Below, in pieces: positions 18,571-28,642 of a stretch of 64,000 bases of DNA. A program made the position numbers and the translations under genes. Source of the stretch: Pseudomonadota bacterium (GTDB lineage Bacteria; Pseudomonadota; Gammaproteobacteria; Steroidobacterales; Steroidobacteraceae); contig JAFEDS010000004.1 in the NCBI GenBank assembly GCA_018241505.1, forward strand, positions 124,001-188,000. Direction: 5' to 3'. Positions within the stretch are counted from its first letter, which is position 1, and each line of letters begins with the position of its first letter. Below the pieces are notes generated by a model, which searched no databases, was not told the origin of the DNA, and saw only the letters and a list, made by a program, of their open reading frames with translations.

Positions 18571-19380
18571 GTGGCCACCGAACCCGGATCGCCGGTCAGC
18601 TCCGAGGTCAACGTCGATCGCTGGTCGCGGGGCGAAGTGACGCACGTCGCCGATCAGGTCGCGGAGGAAAGACCGATTGCACTCGTGTATCACGGCGTGC
18701 CGCACGTGGTCATGCTGGCAACACCCGCCGATCTCGAGGACTTTGCTGTTGGTTTTACCCTGAGCGAGGGCCTGGTCGAGCGTCCTGATGAGATCCGCTC
18801 CGTTGAGGTTACGCAGGGACCTGAAGCGGCGGATGTCAAAATCGCTGTGGCCTGGGAGCGGTTTTCCGGGCTCCTGCAACGCAGGCGCAATCTCACAGGC
18901 CGCACCGGGTGCGGCCTGTGCGGAGCCGAAACGGCGGAAGACGCCATCCGCGAGATTCCGCGTGTTGCGCCAGGTCCTGAAGTGTCAGTCGCAGGTCTGC
19001 ACGAGGCCATTGAGCAGTTGTCGACTCTGCAGCCCATCAACGCGCGCACTGGAAGCGTTCACGCCGCGGCGTGGGTCATCCCCGGGAAGGGGGTTCAGTT
19101 TGTTCGCGAGGATGTGGGGCGCCACAATGCCCTCGACAAGGCGATTGGCGCCCTCGTGCGCTCGGGCGCGGAACGTAGCGAGGGTTATATGTTGATAACC
19201 AGTCGCGCGAGCTTTGAGATGGTGCAGAAGAGTGCCACGGTTGGGATTTCGTTCCTGGCGGCCTTCTCGGCGCCCACCGCTTTCGCGGTACGGCTGGCGC
19301 ATAAGACAGGGCTGACACTGGTTGCATTCGCGCGGCGCGACCGGCATGTGGTATACGCCCACCCGGAGCGATTAGTCTGA
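18571..19380 (+). CDS. fdhD: Formate dehydrogenase accessory sulfurtransferase
   Basis: FdhD transfers sulfur to the molybdenum cofactor so that formate dehydrogenase becomes active. The sequence has the catalytic Cys-x-x-Cys (Cys114 and Cys117 in RTGCGLCGAE), the VREDVGRHNALDKAIG block and a C-terminal ITSRASFEMVQKS. GTG at 18571 is the only plausible start. Its presence behind fdsGB shows that a molybdenum formate dehydrogenase alpha subunit is expected somewhere in the genome. Confidence 0.93.
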   Translation: MATEPGSPVSSEVNVDRWSRGEVTHVADQVAEERPIALVYHGVPHVVMLATPADLEDFAVGFTLSEGLVERPDEIRSVEVTQGPEAADVKIAVAWERFSGLLQRRRNLTGRTGCGLCGAETAEDAIREIPRVAPGPEVSVAGLHEAIEQLSTLQPINARTGSVHAAAWVIPGKGVQFVREDVGRHNALDKAIGALVRSGAERSEGYMLITSRASFEMVQKSATVGISFLAAFSAPTAFAVRLAHKTGLTLVAFARRDRHVVYAHPERLV

Positions 19381-19392
19381 TGAGGATTTCAA

Positions 19393-20331
19393 GTGGCTGG
19401 AAAAAGTGCGCTGATTTGTGGCTCGATGGCCTGGGACACCATCATGGTGTTCAAGGACCGGTTCAGTAATCACATACTTCCCGACAAGATTCATCGGCTG
19501 AACGTGTCCTTTCTGGTGCCCGGGCTGCGGCGCGAGTTCGGCGGTTGCGCCGGCAACATTGCCTACAACCTCAAGCTTCTCGGCGATACCGGCTATCCCA
19601 TGGCGACGGTGGGCCGCGACTTCGGGCCGTACCGGGAATGGATGGCGCAGACGGGTGTGCCCGCTGAGCACATCAAGGTGTTTGAGTCCGAGCACACGGC
19701 GCAAGCGTTCATTACCACCGACCTGGATGACAATCAGATTACGGCTTTTCATCCCGGCGCCATGCAGCAAGCGCACGCCAACAAGGTGTCGGATGCGAAG
19801 GATGTGGCCATTGGCATCGTGGCCCCGGACGGACGCGATGGCATGATCCAGCATGCGCAGCAATTCGCGGCGGCGAACATCCCCTTTATTTTCGATCCCG
19901 GCCAGGGCCTGCCCCTGTTCGGGGGCGATGACATCAAGCGCTTCGTGGAGCAGGCCACCTGGGTGGCGGTCAATGATTATGAATGGGAGCTGGTCCAACA
20001 GAAGTCCGGCTGGACGGTCCGCGATATCGTGCAGCGGGTGAAGGCCCTGATTGTGACCCGGGGTGCCCAGGGCTCGGTGATCTACACCCCGGAAGGGGAA
20101 ATCCAGGTTCCCTGTGCCAAAGCCCGGGCGGTGGTGGACCCTACCGGCTGTGGCGATGCTTACCGGGCGGGCTTATTACATGGATTGCTGCACGGACTCG
20201 ACTGGCAGGCCACCGGCAGAATTGCCTCGCTGCTCGGGGCCATCAAGATCGAGTCGCTGGGTACCCAGAATCACCGCTTTACCCAGGCCGAGTTCCAGGC
20301 CAGGCTGAAACAGAGCTTCGGTCCGGGCTGA
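19393..20331 (+). CDS. PfkB-family kinase, probable adenosine kinase
   Basis: The 312-residue protein is a ribokinase-fold enzyme with the GGCAGNIAYNLKLLG substrate motif and DPTGCGDAYRAGLL, whose aspartate is the catalytic base. It begins at GTG 19393 with GAGG 7 bases upstream. It sits directly before metK and ahcY. Since AhcY releases adenosine from S-adenosylhomocysteine, an adenosine kinase that removes it fits this position well. Sequence alone does not exclude a sugar kinase. Confidence 0.82.
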   Translation: MAGKSALICGSMAWDTIMVFKDRFSNHILPDKIHRLNVSFLVPGLRREFGGCAGNIAYNLKLLGDTGYPMATVGRDFGPYREWMAQTGVPAEHIKVFESEHTAQAFITTDLDDNQITAFHPGAMQQAHANKVSDAKDVAIGIVAPDGRDGMIQHAQQFAAANIPFIFDPGQGLPLFGGDDIKRFVEQATWVAVNDYEWELVQQKSGWTVRDIVQRVKALIVTRGAQGSVIYTPEGEIQVPCAKARAVVDPTGCGDAYRAGLLHGLLHGLDWQATGRIASLLGAIKIESLGTQNHRFTQAEFQARLKQSFGPG

Positions 20332-20394
20332 GTCCCGGTAAACTGCGGGACCCCGGCGGACGGCCAGTCCCCCCAACCCTATTGCTGCGATGGA

Positions 20395-21579
<1,185 letters not shown>

Positions 21580-21595
21580 CGATTTGGTTGATTTT

Positions 21596-21613
21596 GCGCG
21601 GCGTCAGCCGCGC
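21596..21613 (+). repeat. Degenerate copy F of the intergenic repeat (hairpin 1 only), after metK
   Basis: The same 7-bp stem GCGCGGC/GCCGCGC is found here 17 bases after the metK stop, preceded by GATTTT and followed by GAACCCG, with loop GTCA instead of ACTG. A second small hairpin (CCGCGA/TCGCGG) follows at 21621-21636. It may act as the metK 3' end or shield the riboswitch. Membership of the family is weaker than for the others. Confidence 0.55.
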
Positions 21614-21643
21614 GAACCCGCCGCGAGGTCTCGCGGCAACGCG

Positions 21644-21711
21644 CGCCTTCGAGGAGCGTTGCGACAGGCGGTACAGGGCTCCCTGTACCGGACCTGCCAG
21701 GCTCGAAGGCG
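21644..21711 (+). promoter_or_regulatory. S-adenosylhomocysteine (SAH) riboswitch upstream of ahcY
   Basis: A perfect 10-bp closing stem (CGCCTTCGAG at 21644-21653 with CTCGAAGGCG at 21702-21711) encloses the conserved core GAGGAGCGTTGCGAC on the 5' side and CCAGGCTCG on the 3' side. A GGTACAGGG/CCCTGTACC hairpin lies between them. These are the hallmarks of the SAH riboswitch, which turns on SAH-removing genes when SAH accumulates. It ends 47 bases before the ahcY start codon. Downstream purU and folD follow closely, so it may affect them too. Confidence 0.93.
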
Positions 21712-21758
21712 TCGCGATTCGTCAATACGGCGCTCGTTCTTTAGTGGAGCATTTAATA

Positions 21759-23177
21759 ATGAACGCCAGTCTCAAACCCAAGTCGACGCACGATTACAAA
21801 GTTGCCGACATCAAGCTCGCCGGTTGGGGCCGCAAGGAAATCCTCATCGCCGAGACCGAGATGCCGGGCCTGATGGCCATTCGCGAGGAGTTCGCCCCGG
21901 TGCAGCCCTTGAAGGGTGCCCGGATCACCGGCTCTCTGCATATGACCATTCAGACCGCGGTTCTCATTGAGACACTGCAGGCCCTGGGTGCCCAAGTCCG
22001 CTGGGCTTCCTGCAACATCTTCTCGACCCAGGACCATGCCGCCGCCGCCATCGCCGAGCGCGGCACTCCGGTGTTTGCCTGGAAGGGCGAGTCGCTGGAG
22101 GACTATTGGGACTACACCCACCGTATCTTCGAGTGGAGCGACGGTGGCTTCACCAACATGATCCTGGACGACGGCGGCGATGCAACGCTGCTGTTGCACC
22201 TGGGTGCCCGGGCCGAGAGCGACGCCAGCCTGATCTCCAAGCCCACCAGTGAGGAAGAAACGGCGCTGTACGCCGCCATCAAGGCGAAGTTGAAAGTCGA
22301 TCCGACCTGGTACTCCACGCGCCTGAAACACGTGAAGGGCGTAACGGAAGAGACCACGACGGGCGTCCATCGTCTGTACGAGATGGCGAAGGAGGGGAAG
22401 CTCGCTTTCCCCGCAATCAATGTCAATGACTCGGTGACCAAGAGCAAATTCGACAACCTGTATGGCTGCCGCGAGTCGCTCGTGGACGGCATCAAGCGCG
22501 CCACCGACGTCATGGTGGCCGGTAAGATTGCCGTCGTCTGCGGTTATGGCGATGTAGGCAAGGGTTCGGCACAGGCGCTGCGCGCCCTGTCGGCCCAGGT
22601 GTGGGTGACCGAAGTCGACCCGATCTGCGCCCTGCAGGCGGCGATGGAGGGTTACCGGGTCGTCACAATGGACTACGCCGCCGACAAGGGCGACATCTTC
22701 GTGACCTGCACCGGCAACTTCCATGTGATCACGCACGATCACATGGTGAAGATGAAGAACAACGCCATCGTCTGCAACATCGGTCACTTCGACAACGAGA
22801 TCGACGTCGCCGGCATGAAGAAGTACAGTTGGGAAAACATCAAGCCGCAGGTGGACCACATCAGCCTGCCCAGCGGCAATCGCATCATCCTGTTGGCCGA
22901 AGGCCGTCTCGTGAACCTGGGTTGCGGCACGGGCCACCCCAGCTACGTGATGAGCTCCAGCTTCGCGAACCAGACCATCGCGCAGATCGAGCTGTTCACC
23001 AACACGAGCAAGTACCCGGTCGGCGTCTATGTGTTGCCCAAGCACCTGGATGAGAAGGTGGCGCGCCTGCAGTTGAAGAAGCTGAATGCGCAGCTCACCG
23101 AGCTCACGGACGTGCAGGCTCGCTACATCGGCGTCGACAAGGCCGGCCCCTACAAGGCCGATCACTACCGATACTAA
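21759..23177 (+). CDS. ahcY: Adenosylhomocysteinase
   Basis: AhcY hydrolyses S-adenosylhomocysteine to adenosine and homocysteine, relieving methyltransferase inhibition. The 472-residue sequence has [14 protein letters not shown], the NAD-binding [16 protein letters not shown] and the C-terminal [10 protein letters not shown] that ends the family. I chose ATG 21759 ([18 protein letters not shown]) with GGAG 10 bases upstream; a longer reading would translate the riboswitch. It is preceded by an SAH riboswitch and followed after 19 bases by purU. Confidence 0.97.
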   Translation: MNASLKPKSTHDYKVADIKLAGWGRKEILIAETEMPGLMAIREEFAPVQPLKGARITGSLHMTIQTAVLIETLQALGAQVRWASCNIFSTQDHAAAAIAERGTPVFAWKGESLEDYWDYTHRIFEWSDGGFTNMILDDGGDATLLLHLGARAESDASLISKPTSEEETALYAAIKAKLKVDPTWYSTRLKHVKGVTEETTTGVHRLYEMAKEGKLAFPAINVNDSVTKSKFDNLYGCRESLVDGIKRATDVMVAGKIAVVCGYGDVGKGSAQALRALSAQVWVTEVDPICALQAAMEGYRVVTMDYAADKGDIFVTCTGNFHVITHDHMVKMKNNAIVCNIGHFDNEIDVAGMKKYSWENIKPQVDHISLPSGNRIILLAEGRLVNLGCGTGHPSYVMSSSFANQTIAQIELFTNTSKYPVGVYVLPKHLDEKVARLQLKKLNAQLTELTDVQARYIGVDKAGPYKADHYRY

Positions 23178-23196
23178 AAACTGAAGAGAGAGGCCT

Positions 23197-24111
23197 ATGT
23201 CCCTTGCGACCAGCGAAGAGCGTTCACAGCGTGCCGCCAACCCGGCGCTCACGCCCAGATCGTTCATTCTGACCACAGCGGCCCCGGATACCACGGGGAT
23301 CGTGGCTGGAATCTCGGGATTTCTGGCTTCTCACAATGCCCTGATCACCGAAGCGCAGCACTACGACGACCCTCACGGGAACACGTCGTTCATGCGCACG
23401 GTGTTTCATGACAACGGCAGGGATATGCCGACCCTGGAGGCTCTGAACGACAAGTTCGGAGCCTCCGTGGGCAAGCAATTCAACATGACGTGGCACTTCC
23501 ACGAAGTGCAGCGCAAATGCCGGGTGCTGCTCGCTGTCTCCCGCCATGGACACTGCCTGAACAGTATCCTGCATCGCTGGAGCACGGGGACGTTGCCCAT
23601 CGAAGTCGTGGCGGTTGTATCCAACCACCAGGACATGCGCAGTCTTGCCGAGTGGCACGGCGTGCCGTATCACTATCTGCCGATCATCGACGGCCGCAAG
23701 GCCGAGCAGGAAAAGCGCATGTTCGAGCTGTTCGAGCGTTCCGACTCGGAGCTCATGGTTCTCGCCCGCTACATGCAGATCCTGACTCCGGAGGCGTGCC
23801 GCTATTTCGAAGGCCGCGCCATCAATATTCACCATTCCTTCCTGCCCGGCTTCAAGGGCGCGAAGGCGTATCACCAGGCTTTCACGCGCGGCGTGAAGCT
23901 CATTGGCGCCACCGCCCACTACGTCACGACCGACCTGGATGAAGGCCCGATCATCGAGCAGGAAGTGGAGCGCGTCGATCACACGCAGTCGGCTGAGGAT
24001 CTCACGGTCATCGGCAGCGAGCTCGAGACTGTTGTGTTGAACCGGGCGATCAAGTGGCATGCCGAACGCAGAGTCTTCCGCAACGGCAACAAGACTGTTG
24101 TTCTGAGGTAA
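23197..24111 (+). CDS. purU: Formyltetrahydrofolate deformylase
   Basis: PurU hydrolyses 10-formyl-THF to formate and THF. Residues from about 20 to 100 form an ACT regulatory domain (FILTTAAPDTTGIVAGISGFL). The formyltransferase-fold domain has the catalytic Asn/His in INIHHSFLPGFKGAKAYHQA and the aspartate in TTDLDEGPII. Length 304 is slightly above the usual 280-290. Lying between ahcY and folD, it would recycle THF and feed formate to formate dehydrogenase. Confidence 0.95.
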   Translation: MSLATSEERSQRAANPALTPRSFILTTAAPDTTGIVAGISGFLASHNALITEAQHYDDPHGNTSFMRTVFHDNGRDMPTLEALNDKFGASVGKQFNMTWHFHEVQRKCRVLLAVSRHGHCLNSILHRWSTGTLPIEVVAVVSNHQDMRSLAEWHGVPYHYLPIIDGRKAEQEKRMFELFERSDSELMVLARYMQILTPEACRYFEGRAINIHHSFLPGFKGAKAYHQAFTRGVKLIGATAHYVTTDLDEGPIIEQEVERVDHTQSAEDLTVIGSELETVVLNRAIKWHAERRVFRNGNKTVVLR

Positions 24112-24116
24112 CCCGC

Positions 24117-24974
24117 GTGAGCGCGATTGTGATGGACGGCAAGGCCGTCGCCGCTAAAGTGCGCTCCGAGGTTGCAGTGCGCGCAAAGGAGTTTGCGAGC
24201 AAGTACGGACGGCGTCCGGGACTTGCCGTCGTGCAAGTGGGGCAGGACGCAGCGTCCACTGTGTATGTGCGCAACAAGCGCAAATCCTCCATCGAAGCGG
24301 AGATTGAATCCTTCGCGCACGATCTGCCGGCAACCACTACACAGGCGGAGCTTCTCGAGTTGGTGCAGGGCTTGAATCGCAATCCGCGTGTCGACGGGAT
24401 CCTGGTACAGATGCCGCTTCCCAAGGGGCTCGACAGCGATGCCATCATGGATGCGGTGGATCCGGCCAAGGACGTGGATGGTTTTCATCCAACCAACACC
24501 GGATTGCTCGCGCAGAAGCGTCCGCGGCTGCGCCCGTGCACGCCGTTCGGCGTGATCCGGCTGGCAAAGGAATACGGTATCGACCTGACCGGCTTGCGCG
24601 CGACGGTGGTTGGGGCTTCCAACATTGTCGGCCGGCCCATGGCGCTGGAGTTGTTGCTGGCGCGGTCCACGGTCACCGTCTGCCACACTGGAACCAGGGA
24701 TCTCGAGTCCGAGGTGTCACGAGCCGATGTGGTCGTGGCCGCTGTTGGCAAGGCCGGGTTTGTCCCAGGTGCATGGATCAAGCCGGGCGCGGCGGTCTTC
24801 GATGTGGGTATCAACCGCACGGCCGAGGGCAAACTGGTCGGTGACGTTGAGTATTCCAAGGCTGCCGAGCGGGCCGGCTGGATTACGCCGGTGCCGGGTG
24901 GTTTGGGGCCGATGACCATTGCGATGCTGTTGTCCAATGCCGTGGACGCCGCATTCAGACGGGCGAATGTTTGA
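24117..24974 (+). CDS. folD: Methylenetetrahydrofolate dehydrogenase / methenyltetrahydrofolate cyclohydrolase
   Basis: The bifunctional FolD oxidises 5,10-methylene-THF to 10-formyl-THF. Catalytic lysine lies in YVRNKRKSS, with VQMPLPKGL, DVDGFHPTN, RPCTPFGVI, the NADP loop VVGASNIVGRPMALELL and PVPGGLGPMT. I start it at GTG 24117 (VSAIVMDGK), 5 bases after purU, because GAGG lies 8 bases upstream. Its stop codon TGA forms the first bases of repeat copy C. Confidence 0.94.
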   Translation: MSAIVMDGKAVAAKVRSEVAVRAKEFASKYGRRPGLAVVQVGQDAASTVYVRNKRKSSIEAEIESFAHDLPATTTQAELLELVQGLNRNPRVDGILVQMPLPKGLDSDAIMDAVDPAKDVDGFHPTNTGLLAQKRPRLRPCTPFGVIRLAKEYGIDLTGLRATVVGASNIVGRPMALELLLARSTVTVCHTGTRDLESEVSRADVVVAAVGKAGFVPGAWIKPGAAVFDVGINRTAEGKLVGDVEYSKAAERAGWITPVPGGLGPMTIAMLLSNAVDAAFRRANV

Positions 24975-25013
24975 TTGGCGCGGCATTGGCCGCGCGGCGC
25001 CCGAGTTCTCTTT
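24974..25013 (+). repeat. Intergenic structured repeat, copy C (sense to folD)
   Basis: The repeat begins on the folD stop codon (TGATTGGCGCGGC). Hairpin 1 occupies 24978-24995 with loop ATTG, followed by GCGCCCGAGTTCTC, a variant of the family's GGAGCCCGGGTCC. The rest of the 147-base gap to the ligM-like gene shows no further family blocks. Confidence 0.78.
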
Positions 25014-25076
25014 GCGCCGCGCGGACCGCGTTCGCGCCGGCGACTGATATTCGTCTTGCTGATGACACTCATTTGA

Positions 25077-26522
<1,446 letters not shown>

Positions 26523-26529
26523 AAGACGA

Positions 26530-26566
26530 AGGGTGCGGGGGAATCGTCTCCCGTGCCCTTTTTTAT
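26530..26566 (+). terminator. Rho-independent terminator after the ligM-like gene
   Basis: A GC-rich hairpin with arms GGGTGCGGGG and CTCCCGTGCCC (including G-T wobbles) around a GAATCGT loop is followed directly by six T. It starts 8 bases after the stop codon and would end the long fds-to-ligM gene run. Repeat copy D begins within its T-tract. Confidence 0.8.
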
Positions 26567-26762
26567 TGGCGCGGCGTTGGCCGCGCGGAGCCCGGGTCCT
26601 TTCACGCCACCAAAAAGCGTGGTTTTTGGTGGCTGCGTTGAGGGGCATTGCGCCTGCGGCGCGTTGGGGGCGCGGAGCCCGGGTTCTTTCACGCCACCAA
26701 AAAGCGTGGTTTTTGGTGGCTGCGTTGAGGGCATTGCGCCTGCGGCGCGTTGGGGGCGCGGA
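26566..26762 (+). repeat. Intergenic structured repeat, copy D, with internal tandem duplication
   Basis: Hairpin 1 (26569-26586) is followed by two tandem units of 87 and 86 bases (26584-26670 and 26671-26756), each starting CGCGGAGCCCGGGT. Each unit holds hairpin 2 (26607-26632 and 26694-26719: arms CCACCAAAAA/TTTTTGGTGG, 10 perfect pairs) and then GCGCCTGCGGCGCGTTGG, which can form hairpin 3. This is the most complete copy in the window. Confidence 0.88.
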
Positions 26763-26775
26763 GGCGGGGGCTTTT

Positions 26776-27147
26776 TCAGCGCCGGCCGCGGAGCAACGGT
26801 CCCAGGACCGGGGCGAATGCCAGGGTTAGACCTATTGCCGTGAAGACAATTGGCACGGCGGCCCGAATCTGCTCCGCCGACCAGGCGGAACTCACCATCA
26901 AGGCCGCCAGTGCCGAGATTCCGATTGACTCCAGGGTCACCCAACGCTGCAAAGCCTGCTTCCAGGGGTGCAGGCCGGTCTGCGCAGTCCGGTGTCTGAG
27001 TTGTTCCAGTCTGCGCGCCTCATCGGTCCGCAATGCTTCCTGGGCGATTTCCTCGTTGAGGCGCTCCATGAGGCGGGCATTGAATTGCGGGCGGGTGTCC
27101 AGGCCGCGGAACAGGGCCGATAAATTCGCGTGGACCGGATCGTTCAT
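26776..27147 (-). CDS. Small two-helix membrane protein paired with an ECF sigma factor (putative anti-sigma)
   Basis: The 123-residue protein has a polar N-terminal half (FNARLMERLNEEIAQEALRTDEARRLEQL, probably helical) and two membrane segments (about 73-92 and 97-117). It overlaps the upstream ECF sigma gene by 4 bases (ATGA), the arrangement of sigma/anti-sigma pairs. It has no zinc-finger cysteines and I recognise no family. An anti-sigma role is inferred from position only. Confidence 0.7.
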   Translation of the reverse strand: MNDPVHANLSALFRGLDTRPQFNARLMERLNEEIAQEALRTDEARRLEQLRHRTAQTGLHPWKQALQRWVTLESIGISALAALMVSSAWSAEQIRAAVPIVFTAIGLTLAFAPVLGPLLRGRR

Positions 27148-27686
27148 GTGGAGACACCCAGGCTGGAGGCACCCAGGCGCGCCCGAGCGCGATGCAATAG
27201 TGTTTTCACCGTACCGATGGGCATAGCCAACATGGCCGACACTTCCTCATGCGACTGTTCCTGCATGTAGAACAACATCACCACCTGTCGTTGTTTGGAC
27301 GGCAGCGCATCGACCATGCGTAACAAAGCGGCAGCGTCAACTGCGGTCTCCGCGGACGAGTCATCAACCGTCGTGTCGACTTCCGCCATCACCCCCAGAT
27401 CGCTCAAAGAGGCGTGCGGTCTCTGGGCTCGCAACGCGGACAGGCTCGCGTTGCGCGTAATTGCATAGATCCACGTCGACAAGGAGGCCCTGCCGTCATA
27501 GGAGGGGAGGGCACGCCATATTTTGATGAATACGTCCTGTGTCACGTCTTCCGCCGTGTCGCGGTTGCGAAGGTAGCTGTATGCGAGCCCGAAAACGCGG
27601 CGCCGGTACAAGGGCAGCAGAGCCGTGATCGCTTCATTGCGACAATCTTGCCGTACCAGCTCCAGAATGCGGCTTTCCGTCAGCAC
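27144..27686 (-). CDS. ECF sigma factor
   Basis: This 180-residue sigma factor has region 2 (YRRRVFGLAYSYLRNRDTAEDVTQDVFIKIWRAL) and region 4 (LPSKQRQVVMLFYMQEQSHEEVSAMLAMPIGTVKTLLHRARARL). It heads a two-gene unit with the small membrane protein. The start region faces the divergent small ORF at 27803 across 116 bases, so the two transcripts may share control. Confidence 0.92.
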   Translation of the reverse strand: MLTESRILELVRQDCRNEAITALLPLYRRRVFGLAYSYLRNRDTAEDVTQDVFIKIWRALPSYDGRASLSTWIYAITRNASLSALRAQRPHASLSDLGVMAEVDTTVDDSSAETAVDAAALLRMVDALPSKQRQVVMLFYMQEQSHEEVSAMLAMPIGTVKTLLHRARARLGASSLGVST

Positions 27687-27802
27687 CGGGTATCCGTAGC
27701 GGGTGGCCTCATGGGTTGATACGCGGCAGGGTCCTTCCGCGTTTCAATATTTTTTCCTCTGCCTGACGAAACCCGCCGCCGGGTGGTTGCGTATCAAATT
27801 CC

Positions 27803-27925
27803 ATGAGCGAAGATGCGTCTGTCAGACAGAATGCTACTGCCGCGTTGCTGGGCGTGGTAGTCGGTTACCTGGTGCACGGCCAGTGGCCCGCCATCGAGTC
27901 CCTGATTCGCGCGTGGGTGGGATGA
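27803..27925 (+). CDS. 40-residue membrane peptide, translationally coupled to the DUF6249-type protein
   Basis: ATG 27803 opens a 40-codon frame (MSEDASVRQN..., then a hydrophobic ALLGVVVGYLV stretch and IESLIRAWVG). Its TGA overlaps the ATG of the next gene in an ATGA (27922-27925). The overlap and the hydrophobic helix suggest a real small protein made with its neighbour. I do not recognise a family. Confidence 0.55.
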   Translation: MSEDASVRQNATAALLGVVVGYLVHGQWPAIESLIRAWVG

Positions 27926-28359
27926 TGAATATGAACCTGGATGTCAACGAAGCGCTCGGCATGTTGATCCCCCTGGTGGCGGTGGTCCTGGGGATCGCGC
28001 TGGCCATAGTGGCGATAGTGACCAAGCATCGCCGCCAGATGCAGGAGCTGGATCACCGGCACAAGGAGCGGATGGCTGCGATCGACAAGGGCCTCGATCT
28101 ACCGCCCGATCCTCTTGTGGAGCAGGCCGCGGTCGCGGAGCGGCTCACGGCCCGCCGCCGCCCCGGCTCCAACTACCTGCTGCGCGGCCTCATCTGGCTG
28201 GGAGTTGGAATCGCCCTCGTGGGCTCGAACAGCATCCTGGGTAGCGACAATCGCGCGTTCGCCTGGATCGCCGTGGCAGTCGGGGTGGCGTACCTGATTT
28301 ATTACGCCTTCGAAGGGCGTTGGGAAGGGCCTCCGCCTGGGGGCCCTCCAAACCAGTAG
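27922..28359 (+). CDS. DUF6249-like membrane protein
   Basis: The 145-residue protein has a membrane helix (LGMLIPLVAVVLGIALAIVAIV), a charged stretch ELDHRHKERMAAIDKGLDLPPDP typical of this group, two further helices (about 88-105 and 112-128) and a proline-rich tail. Proteins like it often lie beside ECF sigma genes, as here. Function is unknown. I start it at ATG 27922, which overlaps the stop of the 40-residue peptide gene. Confidence 0.75.
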   Translation: MMNMNLDVNEALGMLIPLVAVVLGIALAIVAIVTKHRRQMQELDHRHKERMAAIDKGLDLPPDPLVEQAAVAERLTARRRPGSNYLLRGLIWLGVGIALVGSNSILGSDNRAFAWIAVAVGVAYLIYYAFEGRWEGPPPGGPPNQ

Positions 28360-28642
28360 ACGAGTTGTCCTTCATTTACAACTCGACATTGCCGCTTCAC
28401 CCAACTCAACAACGCAACATCGTTCAGCGCGGTGGAGCGGCACGCATCATGTTCCCCCACCCCGTGAGATCTTGCCGACCCGGAACGGATAGTCACCTCA
28501 ATCAGACTTTGGTCTGCCCAGCGGCTGTACAAGCTGCCAGCGGCAAGGAACCCGGCAATCAGGTACGGTGAACGGGTGCAACCTCGGCAATCGGCGCGCA
28601 TGTAGATGACGCCGGTTTCCCTCTTTCAGGATATTAAGTCAA

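Noticed and set aside
20332-20394. SAM riboswitch in front of metK
   Set aside because: Only a 6-bp hairpin is visible; the leader is too short and lacks the conserved cores of the SAM classes I know.
21588-21758. N-terminal extension of AhcY
   Set aside because: The in-frame upstream codons run through the SAH riboswitch; conserved AhcY sequence and a ribosome site begin at 21759.
21753-23294. Minus-strand open frame across ahcY
   Set aside because: A shadow of the highly conserved ahcY gene; no motifs, no ribosome site.
26584-26756. CRISPR-like repeats
   Set aside because: There are only two adjacent units of 86-87 bases with no spacers, and they belong to the dispersed repeat family.
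28320-28571. 83-codon frame overlapping the end of the DUF6249-like gene
   Set aside because: It has no ribosome site, lies mostly in the gap, and shows no recognisable features.
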